Shown one piece after another: positions 1-7,749 of a DNA stretch of 34,449 nt (the first letter of the stretch is position 1; each line of letters starts with the position of its first letter). The position numbers and the translations under genes are program-made. The notes beneath the pieces were generated by a model. That model saw nothing but the letters and a program-made list of their open reading frames with translations. It made no database searches and was not told the DNA's origin. The DNA lies in assembly GCA_018710835.1 (NCBI GenBank), contig DVJC01000022.1:1-34449 (forward strand), read 5' to 3'. This DNA is from Candidatus Limadaptatus stercoravium. Its GTDB lineage: Bacteria; Bacillota; Clostridia; Christensenellales; CAG-917.

Positions 1-11
1 AATTTTTGCCC

Positions 12-36
12 GGGGACCCCGAAATGTACAACGGGG
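12..36. repeat. GGGG/CCCC hairpin repeat, copy 1 (short)
   Basis: GGGGACCCC (12-20) is followed by a short hairpin in which CCCCG (17-21) pairs with CGGGG (32-36) around a 10-base loop. It is the most degenerate copy of the family and may be a truncated unit. Confidence 0.5.
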
Positions 37-70
37 ACCCCGTCGCAAAATCTTTGATTTTGTGATGGGG
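33..70. repeat. GGGG/CCCC hairpin repeat, copy 2
   Basis: GGGGACCCC (33-41) leads into a stem of about 15 pairs: CCCC (38-41) with GGGG (67-70), and GCAAAATC (45-52) with GATTTTGT (56-63), around a TTT loop. Inner arms differ in sequence from copy 3 but still pair, the pattern expected if the fold is conserved. Confidence 0.7.
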
Positions 71-77
71 CTTCATT

Positions 78-108
78 GGGGTCCCCGCCGAAAGTATTTT
101 CGGTGGGG
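78..108. repeat. GGGG/CCCC hairpin repeat, copy 3
   Basis: GGGGTCCCC (78-86) starts a hairpin whose inner arms CCGAAA and TTTCGG flank a GTAT loop and whose outer arms are CCCC and GGGG. Nearly identical copies occur at 17459-17489 and 17813-17843. Confidence 0.75.
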
Positions 109-186
109 TAAAAGGAGCAGCCGTGCGACAGATGAGCGGTGGCACTCTGCGCCTCCGCGTTAGGCAAGCACGCGCTGCGACGCAGT

Positions 187-217
187 GGGGGAGGAAAGCC
201 CGAAGGGAAGGAGGGGG
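187..217. repeat. Homopurine mirror repeat, copy 1
   Basis: GGGGGAGGAA (187-196) is mirrored exactly by AAGGAGGGGG (208-217) across an 11-base spacer. This is a mirror repeat rather than an inverted repeat, so it could not form a hairpin but could in principle form a triplex. The matching segment at 17968-17998 keeps the arrangement with one mismatch. Confidence 0.6.
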
Positions 218-321
218 ATTAATATTCCCAGCGGGACGTGAAGTTAATTCAGTATGAATTATACTTTTCTTAGGTAGCGAAAGAACGTCTAGCATTTTCG
301 CGACGCGCAAAGGAGCATCAA

Positions 322-358
322 GGCATAAAAGCAACAGCCGCCGAAAATTCGGCGGCTG
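322..358 (-). terminator. Intrinsic terminator of the first ABC gene
   Basis: An 11-bp GC-rich inverted repeat (335-345 with 348-358) lies 25 bases beyond the stop codon of the minus-strand ABC gene. On the minus strand it is followed by TTGCTTTT. It sits inside the repeat island, next to the TTTTCGCGACGCGC segment. Confidence 0.8.
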
Positions 359-382
359 CGGGCATATTGCCTTGTTGCGACG

Positions 383-3300
383 CTATCCGCTCGCTCTCAG
401 CGCCTTCACAGGATCTTTCTTTGCCGCCGCTATTGCGGGAATGAGTCCGGAGAGCACGGTGAGGAAGATACTGAGCGCTACGAGGAGCAGCGCATGCAGA
501 GGATTGAGCACCGCAAAATCAGACGGCGCCTGTGTCGCAAGAGTGGAGATCCAGTAGTTGATGGGGAAGTCGAGTATCCATGCGATGAATACGCCGAGCA
601 CACCCGCGGTCGCGCCGATGATCGCCGTCTCGGCATTGAAGAGGTTGCTGATGTCGAGTTTGCGCGCGCCTATCGAGCGCAGCACGCCTATCTCCGTCGT
701 GCGTTCGAGCACGGAAACGTAGGTGATGATCGCTATCATGACGCTGGACACCACGAGGGAAATCGCGGCAAAAGCGATGAGGATGTAGGATACGATGTCC
801 ACCACCATCGAGAGCAGCGTGGAGATGGTGCCGGCGTAGTCGGTGTAGGTGACCGCGGCGGAGGGATTGGCATCGTTCCAGGAGTCGAGGAAGGCGCAGA
901 TCGTGTCCTTGGTGTCGAATGTGGTGGGGTATATGTAGATGCCCGTGGGCATGTGGAAGCCTTCGTCGTCCGCGCCGCCGAGCTCCTGCAAGGCGGTCTC
1001 GTAGCCGCTGTTGAGCAGCGTCATGATGGAGTCGGCGCTGAGAGAAGTGCCGAGCATGTCGTTCATCATGCCGACAAGGATCTCCAGCATGTATTCCACG
1101 ACGGCGAACTTGTCCAGCTCGTCCGGGCTTATATCGAAGTGGTTGGCTATCACCGTCTTGAGCATTCTTGCGCCGGTCGAGTCGGAGGTGAGGAGCCAGT
1201 CCGTGAGCACGTCGAACAGTTCGTTGACGGTCGCGCATTCGGAGAGCGCCGCCATAACGTCGTCGCCGAGAATAGCGGAGAAGTCGATGTCTACTCCGGG
1301 GATCTTTTCTTCACCCGTGAGATAGGGGAGGATCAGACCGAGCAAGGCGTTGTCGGAAACGCCGAGCGAGCTGGTCAGCGCGCTGAAATCGAGGTCGAAC
1401 GCTTCTCCCGTGAGGACGTCGATGCCGTTGTACTGTTTCTGCAGTTCCACCACGGCGGAAGTTTCCGCATTCTTGAGGCAGAGCCCGGTGAGCTCCTGCG
1501 TGTAGGCGACGCCGTTTTGCAGCAGGGGCGCGAGGATGTCGCTCTGCATGCGGAGCACGCCCACGATGTAGACTTTGACGTTGTCCCCGCTGTCGTAATA
1601 TGACGCGTAATCCGTATTGACGGTGACGGTCTGGAACTGGTCGTCCTCGTTCTTGACGCCGTCGCCGTTGGTGTCCGCGGTGTAGCCCGCATTTGCGGTA
1701 TTGTAGTAGTTGTCGTTGGAGGCGATGACGATCTCCCTGCCGATGATGTCGTCGAAATCGACGGGCAGATAGTCGCCGCTTTCGTCCCGTTCGAGCTGCA
1801 TGCCGAGGGTGGTGAGTATCTCGTAGTTGATGGTATTGTAGCTGCTGATGACGAGCACGGCCTGTCTTGCCTTGACCTCGTCGGCGGAGTAGGAGTCATA
1901 GGCGGCTCCCTCGTGCTCGGCAACGGTGGCGTTGGCGGTTGCGGTGCCGGGATATCCGCCTGCCAGCACGTCGAACTGGTCGAGCATGAACTCGTCCCAC
2001 AGCAGTTCCTGCCAGCCGAGAGGATTGCTCAGCAGCGTGGTGGTGACCTGCGACACCCTGCCGCTCGCGCTCTTGACGAGTATTGGCATGTTGTAAGAGT
2101 AGTCGTACCGTATCGCGTTGAAAAGGTCGGAATGCTCTTCGGCGTAATTGCTTATTGCCCGGATATATTCCTTGGTCAGCACGTTCGCGCCGAAAGTTAT
2201 GCCGCTGATGAGTCCGTCCGGCTCGTAAGGAGTGACGAAGTCGCTGTCGGGGAAGGGATCGCCGCTGCCGCCGGTCTGGATCTCCATGTTCATCAGCTCG
2301 TCCACGTCGATGTCGATCGCCATGCTGTTCACGGTGAGCGGCATGCTGGAAAGGATGCTGCCTTCGAGTTCGTTCATATAGAGGTCGAAACCGTTGGACA
2401 GACTCAGCACCAACGCGATGCCGATGATGCCTATACTTCCTGCGAATGCGGTGAGGAAAGTCCTGGTGCGCTTTGCGATGAGGTTGCGCGCCGAAAGCGA
2501 AAGCGCGGTGAAAAAGGACATGGAAGTGCGTTCCTTCTTCTCGCGCTTGGGTTTGCCGCTGTGCTTGCGCACCTTGACGGGTTTCTCCGGCGAAACGACC
2601 GCCACGAATTTCTCGTCGTAAGCGTCGCCGTTCTCCGTATGCGCGCCGTCCGCAGTCGTTTTCTCCGCGTCCTCCGTGGTCGCGGTGGCGTCCTCGACGC
2701 TTTCTGCGGAAGCGTTTTCGGCGGGCTCCGTCTCCGCCGGCGCGGAGCCGTCCGCGACTTCTCCGCCGCTTTTCGCGATGTATTCCTCAAGGGGAGTCAC
2801 GTCGTCGTCCGTCAGCGCGGAAACGGGAGAAAGCACGGTGGGCATGCCGTCGTAAGGATTGCTGTCGGCGATGACTTCGCCGTCGGTAAGTTCGATGATT
2901 CGGGTGGAGTAGCGCTGGGCAAGCTCCGGGTTGTGCGTGACCATGATGACGAGCCTGTCGTCCGCGATCTCCTGCAGGAGATCCATGACCTGCTCCGAAG
3001 TCTTGGTGTCAAGCGCGCCGGTAGGTTCGTCCGCGAGAATGATCTCCGGATTGTTGACGATGGCGCGCGCTATCGCCACGCGCTGCATCTGTCCGCCGGA
3101 CATCTGGTTGGGTTTCTTCCTGAGCTGACCGCCGAGCCCCACGCGTTCGAGCGCGTCGACGGCGAGCTTCCTCTTTTTCTTGCGCGATACGCCGGAGATG
3201 GTGAGGGCAAGTTCGACGTTTTGCAGCACGTTGAGGTGCGGGATGAGGTTGTAGGACTGAAAAATGAACCCTATCGAACGGTTGCGGTAGGCGTCCCAGT

Positions 3301-3526
3301 CACGCGATTTGAACTCTTTGGTGGATTTGTCGTTGATTATGAGGTCGCCGTCCGTGTACTGGTCAAGACCGCCGATGATGTTGAGCAGTGTGGTCTTGCC
3401 GCAGCCGGAGGGACCGAGAATTGAAACGAATTCGCTTTTGCGGAAATTCAGGCTGACGCCCTTGACCGCATGGACGACGGAATCCGCCATGCGGTAATCT
3501 TTGATAATGTTGACGAGTTTAAGCAT
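383..3526 (-). CDS. ABC transporter ATP-binding/permease fusion (MacB/FtsX-like)
   Basis: A 1047-residue fusion of an ABC ATPase and an FtsX-type permease. ATPase residues 1-225: Walker A GPSGCGKTT (38-46), Q-loop Gln90, signature MSGGQ (142-146), Walker B ending ADE (165-167), switch His198. An acidic Glu/Ala-rich linker (about 230-335) precedes the first membrane segment (about 355-377). A large extracellular domain of about 500 residues follows, then three C-terminal membrane segments with the FtsX hallmark ERTTEIGVLRSIGAR. Family members usually act as mechanotransmitters for export or sensing of peptides, antibiotics or envelope substrates rather than as importers; the substrate here is unknown. 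It is monocistronic with its own promoter and terminator. A paralogue lies at 13573-16374. The ATG at 3526 has only a distant purine-rich stretch upstream, but the protein starts like its paralogue, which supports this start. Confidence 0.9.
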   Translation of the reverse strand: MLKLVNIIKDYRMADSVVHAVKGVSLNFRKSEFVSILGPSGCGKTTLLNIIGGLDQYTDGDLIINDKSTKEFKSRDWDAYRNRSIGFIFQSYNLIPHLNVLQNVELALTISGVSRKKKRKLAVDALERVGLGGQLRKKPNQMSGGQMQRVAIARAIVNNPEIILADEPTGALDTKTSEQVMDLLQEIADDRLVIMVTHNPELAQRYSTRIIELTDGEVIADSNPYDGMPTVLSPVSALTDDDVTPLEEYIAKSGGEVADGSAPAETEPAENASAESVEDATATTEDAEKTTADGAHTENGDAYDEKFVAVVSPEKPVKVRKHSGKPKREKKERTSMSFFTALSLSARNLIAKRTRTFLTAFAGSIGIIGIALVLSLSNGFDLYMNELEGSILSSMPLTVNSMAIDIDVDELMNMEIQTGGSGDPFPDSDFVTPYEPDGLISGITFGANVLTKEYIRAISNYAEEHSDLFNAIRYDYSYNMPILVKSASGRVSQVTTTLLSNPLGWQELLWDEFMLDQFDVLAGGYPGTATANATVAEHEGAAYDSYSADEVKARQAVLVISSYNTINYEILTTLGMQLERDESGDYLPVDFDDIIGREIVIASNDNYYNTANAGYTADTNGDGVKNEDDQFQTVTVNTDYASYYDSGDNVKVYIVGVLRMQSDILAPLLQNGVAYTQELTGLCLKNAETSAVVELQKQYNGIDVLTGEAFDLDFSALTSSLGVSDNALLGLILPYLTGEEKIPGVDIDFSAILGDDVMAALSECATVNELFDVLTDWLLTSDSTGARMLKTVIANHFDISPDELDKFAVVEYMLEILVGMMNDMLGTSLSADSIMTLLNSGYETALQELGGADDEGFHMPTGIYIYPTTFDTKDTICAFLDSWNDANPSAAVTYTDYAGTISTLLSMVVDIVSYILIAFAAISLVVSSVMIAIITYVSVLERTTEIGVLRSIGARKLDISNLFNAETAIIGATAGVLGVFIAWILDFPINYWISTLATQAPSDFAVLNPLHALLLVALSIFLTVLSGLIPAIAAAKKDPVKALRASG

Positions 3527-3593
3527 ACGACATCAAGTTGCGCCCTCTCCCGGACGTTCTGCCCCCACAGATGATTTCCGCGATACGATACGG

Positions 3594-3621
3594 TTGACAC
3601 AAAATACACAATCATTATACT
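3594..3621 (+). promoter_or_regulatory. Sigma-A-like promoter facing right
   Basis: TTGACA (3594-3599), a 16-bp spacer and TATACT (3616-3621) face the tcdA operon. The -10 box overlaps that of the opposing promoter at 3614-3642. A second promoter closer to tcdA (3721-3749) may carry most of the transcription. Confidence 0.55.
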
Positions 3622-3642
3622 GTGCGCCCGCCCGTATGTCAA
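3614..3642 (-). promoter_or_regulatory. Consensus sigma-A promoter of the first ABC gene
   Basis: On the minus strand TTGACA (3642-3637), a 17-bp spacer and TATAAT (3619-3614) form a perfect consensus promoter. The predicted start near 3607 gives a leader of about 80 bases before the ATG at 3526. Confidence 0.8.
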
Positions 3643-3720
3643 CGTGCGCGCGTTATGCTTAAAGGACTTTTTTCGATCGGGACGGGCGGCAAAAAGCATC
3701 GTCGGGGACGCGCTCCACGG

Positions 3721-3749
3721 TTGAAAAAACGGAAGAAAAGTGGTAGAAT
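3721..3749 (+). promoter_or_regulatory. Promoter of the tcdA operon
   Basis: TTGAAA (3721-3726), a 17-bp spacer and TAGAAT (3744-3749), with TGG just before the -10 box as in extended -10 promoters. Expected start is near 3756, about 60 bases upstream of the tcdA start. Confidence 0.65.
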
Positions 3750-3818
3750 TCCTAAAAACGCGCTTACGCCGTGCGGAACCGCGGAAGCGGACGGCGGCGG
3801 AGCGGAGGAGCATGGCAT

Positions 3819-4526
3819 TTGGACGATTTGAGAGAAGAGTTCCGTTCACGCACGGAAGCGCTCGTGGGCGCCGAAGGAATCGCCGCGCTAAAAGAAGCGG
3901 CTGTGCTCGTGTGCGGACTGGGCGGCGTGGGAGGATACGTCGTCGAGGCTCTGGCGCGCGCCGGAGTGGGGAGGATAGGACTGCTGGACGGGGACGTCGT
4001 TGCGCCGTCAAATCTCAACCGGCAGATCCTCGCGCTTACGGACACCGTGGGGATGAAAAAGACGGAAGCCGCGGCGCGGCGCATCGCTCTGATCAACCCT
4101 GACTGTCGTACGGACGTGTACGATATGTTCTACCTCCCGGACACCGCGGACAGCGTGCCGCTTGCGGAGTACGACTGGGTGGCGGACGCGGTGGACACCG
4201 TCGCCGCCAAGGCGGAACTCATCTGCCGCGCAAAGGCGGCAAATGTCGGAATCGTGAGTTCAATGGGCACAGGCAACAAGTTAAACACCTCTTTCGAGAT
4301 ATGCGACATGTCGGAGACGTCGGTATGTCCGCTTGCGCGCGCCGTCCGGAAACAGCTGCGCGACAGGGGGATAGAACGCGGAGTGGACGTGCTGTATTCG
4401 CGCGAAGAACCGTTGACGCACGGCAGCCGAGTCCCTGCCAGCATATCCTATGTGCCTGCGGCGGCGGGACTCATGATCGCGGGACACATCATAAAAAGCA
4501 TTATCGGCGGAGCGCGCAAGGTATGA
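3819..4526 (+). CDS. tcdA: tRNA threonylcarbamoyladenosine dehydratase (TcdA/CsdL)
   Basis: An E1-like ThiF-family enzyme of about 235 residues. It is expected to use ATP to cyclise N6-threonylcarbamoyladenosine at position 37 of ANN-decoding tRNAs. The nucleotide-binding loop GLGGVG lies near residues 33-38 and is followed by DGDVVAPSNLNRQ, typical of this family. The C-terminal part contains SREEP and a helical hydrophobic end (AAAGLMIAGHIIKSI). I place the start at TTG 3819 because AGGAG (3806-3810) lies 8 bases upstream and family members begin with a short stretch before F..RTE. An in-frame ATG at 3771 has no good ribosome site. The stop overlaps the next start (ATGA), so the gene is coupled to the methyltransferase. 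Two further RNA-related genes follow, which fits a translation-quality operon. Confidence 0.88.
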   Translation: MDDLREEFRSRTEALVGAEGIAALKEAAVLVCGLGGVGGYVVEALARAGVGRIGLLDGDVVAPSNLNRQILALTDTVGMKKTEAAARRIALINPDCRTDVYDMFYLPDTADSVPLAEYDWVADAVDTVAAKAELICRAKAANVGIVSSMGTGNKLNTSFEICDMSETSVCPLARAVRKQLRDRGIERGVDVLYSREEPLTHGSRVPASISYVPAAAGLMIAGHIIKSIIGGARKV

Positions 4527-5740
4527 GCATATTCGACGGCGGGATGAAGATCCGCGTGTCCGCGGCGAGCGGCGTCGAGGCGGTGCTGAAACGCGAACTT
4601 GCCGCGCTGGGGTATTCTCCCGGAGGTGCGGACAGGGGCAGGATAGATTTTGAGGGAACGATGCGCGACGTCGCGCGCGCAAACATTTTTCTGCGTACTG
4701 CCGGAAGGGTGCGCGTGGTGCTTGCGGAGTTTCCAGCCCGCACTTTCGACGAGCTGTACGACGGGGTGCGCGCCCTGCGCTGGAAAGAGATAATACCGCC
4801 GGACGGCGCGGTCGCGGTGAGCGCGAAAAGTTTCGCCAGCAGACTTTTTTCGCTCCGCGATATACAAAAGACCGTCAAGAAAGCCGTCGCGGACTCCTAT
4901 GCCGCGGAGCACGGAGGCGCGCGTATGCCGGAGAGCGGAGAAAGATACGACGTGGAAGCGTGCGTGTCTTCCGACGTCGTTTCGCTGACGCTGGATACGT
5001 CCGGCGCGGGACTGCACAAGCGCGGCTACCGCGTGAAACTCGGCGAAGCTCCCATACGCGAAACTCTTGCGGCGGCAATGCTGCAGCTTTCAGTATGGCG
5101 CGCGGACAGACCTTTTCTCGATCCGTTCTGCGGTTCGGGGACGATGGCGGTGGAGGCGGCGCTGATCGGCACGCGCACCGCGCCGGGACTCGGCAGGACG
5201 TTCGCGTTCGAGCGGTTCGCGCTCGCACCGCCCGTCGCGGACGGCGTGCGCGCGGAGGCGGAGGAACTCGTCGACCGTTCCGTCGTGCTGCGCATCAGGG
5301 GGAGCGACATCGATCCCGCGGCTGTGAGACTCGCGCGCGAACATGCCGAACGCGCAGGCATGGGCGCACACATACATTTCCAGGTGCAGGACGCCGCCGA
5401 CATCTCCTCGCGCTTCGCGCACGGCGTCATCGTCACCAATCCGCCTTACGGGGAAAGGCTCATGAAAGGCGCGGACCTCAGAGAAACTTACGCCGCGTTC
5501 GGACGCGCATTCTCGCGCCTGGACGAGTGGAGTGCGTACGTCATCACCTCCTGCCGCTCCTTCGAGAAGGATTTCGGCAGAAAAGCGGACAGAGTGCGTA
5601 CGCTGTACAATTCGGAACTCGAATGCAGGTTCTACCGGTTCCTCGGCGCGCCGCCGGCGGGACGGAGGACGGACTCGGCGAAGGCGCCGCGCGGCGGTGA
5701 GAACGGAGCGGCGGACAACAATACGGAGGACGGAGAATGA
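4523..5740 (+). CDS. THUMP-domain class I SAM-dependent RNA methyltransferase (RlmL/YpsC-like)
   Basis: A 405-residue protein with an N-terminal THUMP RNA-binding region (about 10-165) and a Rossmann-type methyltransferase domain. SAM-binding motif I is DPFCGSGT (200-207) and the catalytic motif for exocyclic amino methylation is NPPY (306-309). This arrangement matches the RlmL/RlmK N-terminal half and B. subtilis YpsC, which are predicted N2-guanosine methyltransferases; the exact RNA target cannot be read from sequence. A low-complexity basic/acidic tail of about 30 residues ends the protein. It overlaps tcdA upstream and dtd downstream, each by ATGA. ATG 4544 is an alternative start, but the coupled ATG 4523 is more likely. 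Confidence 0.88.
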   Translation: MSIFDGGMKIRVSAASGVEAVLKRELAALGYSPGGADRGRIDFEGTMRDVARANIFLRTAGRVRVVLAEFPARTFDELYDGVRALRWKEIIPPDGAVAVSAKSFASRLFSLRDIQKTVKKAVADSYAAEHGGARMPESGERYDVEACVSSDVVSLTLDTSGAGLHKRGYRVKLGEAPIRETLAAAMLQLSVWRADRPFLDPFCGSGTMAVEAALIGTRTAPGLGRTFAFERFALAPPVADGVRAEAEELVDRSVVLRIRGSDIDPAAVRLAREHAERAGMGAHIHFQVQDAADISSRFAHGVIVTNPPYGERLMKGADLRETYAAFGRAFSRLDEWSAYVITSCRSFEKDFGRKADRVRTLYNSELECRFYRFLGAPPAGRRTDSAKAPRGGENGAADNNTEDGE

Positions 5741-6180
5741 GAGCTGTCATACAAAGGACGTTCAGGGCTTCGCTGTCGGTGGACGGCGAAACGAAAGGCG
5801 AGATAAAGTCGGGGCTGACGGTATTCCTCGCGGTGTGCCGCGGTGACACGGAAGAGCAGGCGGATTATTTCGCGCGCAAACTCGTGCGGCTGCGCGTGTT
5901 CCGCGACGGGGACGGCAAGATGAACCGCAGCATTCTGGACGCGGGCGGCGAGATACTGCTCGTTTCCCAGTTCTCGCTTGCCGGCAAACTCGGCAAAGGA
6001 CACGGCAACCGTCCCGATTTCGGGAATGCCGAGGAGCCGGAGCGCGCGAGGGAACTTTACGAACGCGTGGTCGGAAAGGTGCGCGAAGAGGGCGTGACCG
6101 TCGCAACCGGAGTGTTCGGGGCGCATATGTTCATCGAACAGGAGCAGGACGGACCGCTCACTTTCGTGTTCGAATGCTGA
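5737..6180 (+). CDS. dtd: D-aminoacyl-tRNA deacylase
   Basis: A 147-residue Dtd protein, the usual length for the family. It hydrolyses D-amino acids mischarged onto tRNA. It starts MRAVIQRT, as Dtd proteins do. The SQF(T/S)L motif is present as SQFSL (77-81), and the Gly-cis-Pro motif that gives chiral selectivity is GP at 139-140. The residues before it read QDGP, where NDGP is common, a conservative change. It is the last gene of the tcdA operon and is joined to the methyltransferase by ATGA. The next gene has its own promoter at 6222. Confidence 0.93.
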   Translation: MRAVIQRTFRASLSVDGETKGEIKSGLTVFLAVCRGDTEEQADYFARKLVRLRVFRDGDGKMNRSILDAGGEILLVSQFSLAGKLGKGHGNRPDFGNAEEPERARELYERVVGKVREEGVTVATGVFGAHMFIEQEQDGPLTFVFEC

Positions 6181-6221
6181 GCGCCGCACGCTTGACGGCG
6201 CGGCGGTATTGACGGCAGGGA

Positions 6222-6250
6222 TTGACTTGCCGCCCGATGTAGGATAAAAT
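6222..6250 (+). promoter_or_regulatory. Promoter of the nitroreductase operon
   Basis: TTGACT (6222-6227), a 17-bp spacer and TAAAAT (6245-6250). The expected start is near 6257, about 34 bases upstream of the ATG at 6291; AGGGAG (6281-6286) is the ribosome site. Confidence 0.75.
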
Positions 6251-6290
6251 AGCCGTAGTTTTCCCGCAGCAGCCGGGAACAGGGAGCAGT

Positions 6291-6833
6291 ATGGATTTTC
6301 TCGAACTTTGCAAAATAAGGCAGAGCTGCCGGAGTTTTACGGGGGAGCCCGTTGACGACGGCGCGCTCCGCGGGATAGTGGAAGCAGGACGGCTCGCGCC
6401 TTCCGCGTGTAATTCCCAGCCGTGGAAGTTCTACGTCGTAGAGAGCGGCGGCGCGCGCATGGAACAGATGCGCGAGGCGTGCCAGATCGCCGGCAACAAC
6501 AAGTTCGCGGCGAAAGCGTCCGCGTTCATCGTCGTTTTCCGCGAGAAGCCCAACTATTCCGAGAGGATAGGTCAGGTGCTGTTCGGCAGGGAGTTTTCCG
6601 CAATAGACATCGGGCTTGCGGTGGAGAACATGGTGCTCGCCGCCGCCGAAAAGGGGCTGGGCACCTGCATACTCGGCATGTTCACCGAAAGCGCGGTCAA
6701 GGAGTGCATAGGACTCGGCAGGCGCGACAGACGCAAGGTGGAGCTGGTCATCGCGGTAGGCGTGCCGGTATCCGCACAGCCGCGCCCCAAGAAGCGCAAG
6801 GCGGAAGAGGAAGTCGCGGTGTATCTCAAATGA
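6291..6833 (+). CDS. Nitroreductase family FMN-dependent oxidoreductase
   Basis: A 180-residue protein of the FMN-binding nitroreductase fold. CRSFTGEPV (13-21) carries the Arg/Ser pair that contacts the FMN phosphate, and APSACNSQPW (36-45) is the second conserved FMN-contacting segment. The C-terminal half has the family's GLGTCILG turn. Enzymes of this type transfer hydride from NAD(P)H to quinones, nitro compounds or flavins; the physiological substrate is not predictable. It is the first gene of a three-gene operon and overlaps the phosphatase by ATGA. The last 20 residues are basic (RPKKRKAEEE). Confidence 0.88.
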   Translation: MDFLELCKIRQSCRSFTGEPVDDGALRGIVEAGRLAPSACNSQPWKFYVVESGGARMEQMREACQIAGNNKFAAKASAFIVVFREKPNYSERIGQVLFGREFSAIDIGLAVENMVLAAAEKGLGTCILGMFTESAVKECIGLGRRDRRKVELVIAVGVPVSAQPRPKKRKAEEEVAVYLK

Positions 6834-7330
6834 GCCCGCGGCGCAGCGCGCCTCCGCGCCGTATAATGTTCGTGTGTTTCGGCAACATATGCCGCTCGCC
6901 CTTGGCGGAGATGGTGTTCCGCCATCTCGCGGACGAGGCGGGCGCGGGGGAAGCGTTCGAAGTTTCGTCCGCGGCGACGGCGTGCGAAGAGGGCAGACCG
7001 GTGCATCCGGGGACGCTGGACGTACTGCGCCGCCACGGAGTGCCGGCATATACGCGCCGTTCGGTCCTGCTCCTTCCCGAGGACGCGGACAGATACGATC
7101 TTTTCGTGGGCATGGACGCCCGCAACGCAAGGGCAATGCGCCGCATACTCGGGGAAGGTGCGGCGGAAAAGATATGCCTGCTGCTCGATTTCACGGACGA
7201 GCCGCGCGACATCGCAGACCCGTGGTATACGGGGGATTTCGAGGCGGCGTACCGCGACGTGTCCGCAGGGGCGGCGGCGTTACTTCAAAGACTCATCGGG
7301 GAAGAGAACAATGAAGCAGAAGATCAATAA
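6830..7330 (+). CDS. Low-molecular-weight protein-tyrosine phosphatase
   Basis: A 166-residue LMW phosphatase. The P-loop C-x5-R is CFGNICR (16-22) followed by Ser23, and the general acid is Asp130 in DPWY. All catalytic parts are present, so it should be active. The family dephosphorylates Tyr (or Arg in the YwlE branch); the branch cannot be decided here. The start at 6830 overlaps the nitroreductase stop as ATGA. The nine residues before the core (SPRRSAPPR) are not conserved, but no closer start is obvious. The end overlaps the next gene by 20 bases. Confidence 0.9.
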   Translation: MSPRRSAPPRRIMFVCFGNICRSPLAEMVFRHLADEAGAGEAFEVSSAATACEEGRPVHPGTLDVLRRHGVPAYTRRSVLLLPEDADRYDLFVGMDARNARAMRRILGEGAAEKICLLLDFTDEPRDIADPWYTGDFEAAYRDVSAGAAALLQRLIGEENNEAEDQ

Positions 7331-7700
7331 GAAAAGCAACACTGTTATGGCGGTAGTCTGTCTGCTCATCGGGCTTGCGCTGCTTGCGACGGGCATATAT
7401 CTGCTCGTGACGGGCGGCGACAGGGTGACTGGCGGAGTCATCGTGGGACTCGGCGCACTCATAGTCGCGCTGTTCGGCTGCACTATGTATCTCATCTTCA
7501 ATTTCGAGAAACTGCAGCAGAAGGCGGAGGACAAGGCGGCGCTCGAAGCGGAGAGAAGGCGTGCGGAACGCCGCCGGGAAGCGGACCGCATGCGTGCGGA
7601 GCGGATCGCCGCGCCGTCCGCGGCGGTCGGAAAAGCGGAGTCGGCGCATGGCGCGGACAGCGGCAGCGACGGAGAGAGAGCCGGCGAAAACGCTGTTTGA
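7311..7700 (+). CDS. Small two-helix membrane protein with charged tail
   Basis: I do not recognise this 129-residue protein. It has two predicted membrane helices (about 12-34 and 41-63) joined by a short glycine-rich turn. A highly charged, probably coiled-coil segment follows (about 64-100, rich in Glu, Arg and Ala), then a loose Ala/Ser/Gly tail. I chose ATG 7311, 20 bases inside the phosphatase gene, because a GGGGAAGAG ribosome site precedes it and the upstream in-frame sequence is phosphatase-coding. Gene order places it in the nitroreductase/phosphatase operon. Function unknown. Confidence 0.75.
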   Translation: MKQKINKKSNTVMAVVCLLIGLALLATGIYLLVTGGDRVTGGVIVGLGALIVALFGCTMYLIFNFEKLQQKAEDKAALEAERRRAERRREADRMRAERIAAPSAAVGKAESAHGADSGSDGERAGENAV

Positions 7701-7749
7701 ATATGCAAAAAAACACGTTTAACACCGTTTTTGTGTTTGAATAAGAGAT

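Larger units (their letters stand above)
1..382. repeat. Repeat island downstream of the first ABC gene
   Basis: No credible gene lies here. From left to right it holds three CCCC...GGGG hairpins (listed separately), a unique stretch at about 110-185, a purine-rich mirror repeat (187-217), a segment with CATTTTCGCGACGCGC at about 292-307, and a terminator at 322-358. The purine segment and the TTTTCGCGACGCGC segment recur in the same order and orientation at 17968-18113, again just beyond the 3' end of a minus-strand gene. The island may extend left of the window. I infer a family of composite intergenic repeats; function unknown. Confidence 0.7.

Noticed and set aside
494-3424. Two long plus-strand frames (369 and 503 codons) opposite the first ABC gene
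   Set aside because: Low-complexity His/Arg/Val/Gly translation typical of antisense frames in GC-rich genes, and no family motif; the ABC protein accounts for the sequence.
3655-3831. Small basic open frame (MLKGLFSIGTGGKKH...) before tcdA
   Set aside because: No ribosome site, overlaps the second tcdA promoter and the tcdA ribosome site, and the composition looks non-coding.
6181-6201. Short GCGCCG/CGGCGC hairpin after dtd as a terminator
   Set aside because: Six-bp stem with a nine-base loop and no T-run; too weak to call.
7694-7743. Direct repeat TGTTTGAATA, 40 bp apart, before the AlkD-like gene, and an imperfect A/T-rich hairpin between
   Set aside because: Short and AT-rich, one copy overlaps a stop codon; chance is a sufficient explanation and no promoter or regulator site fits.
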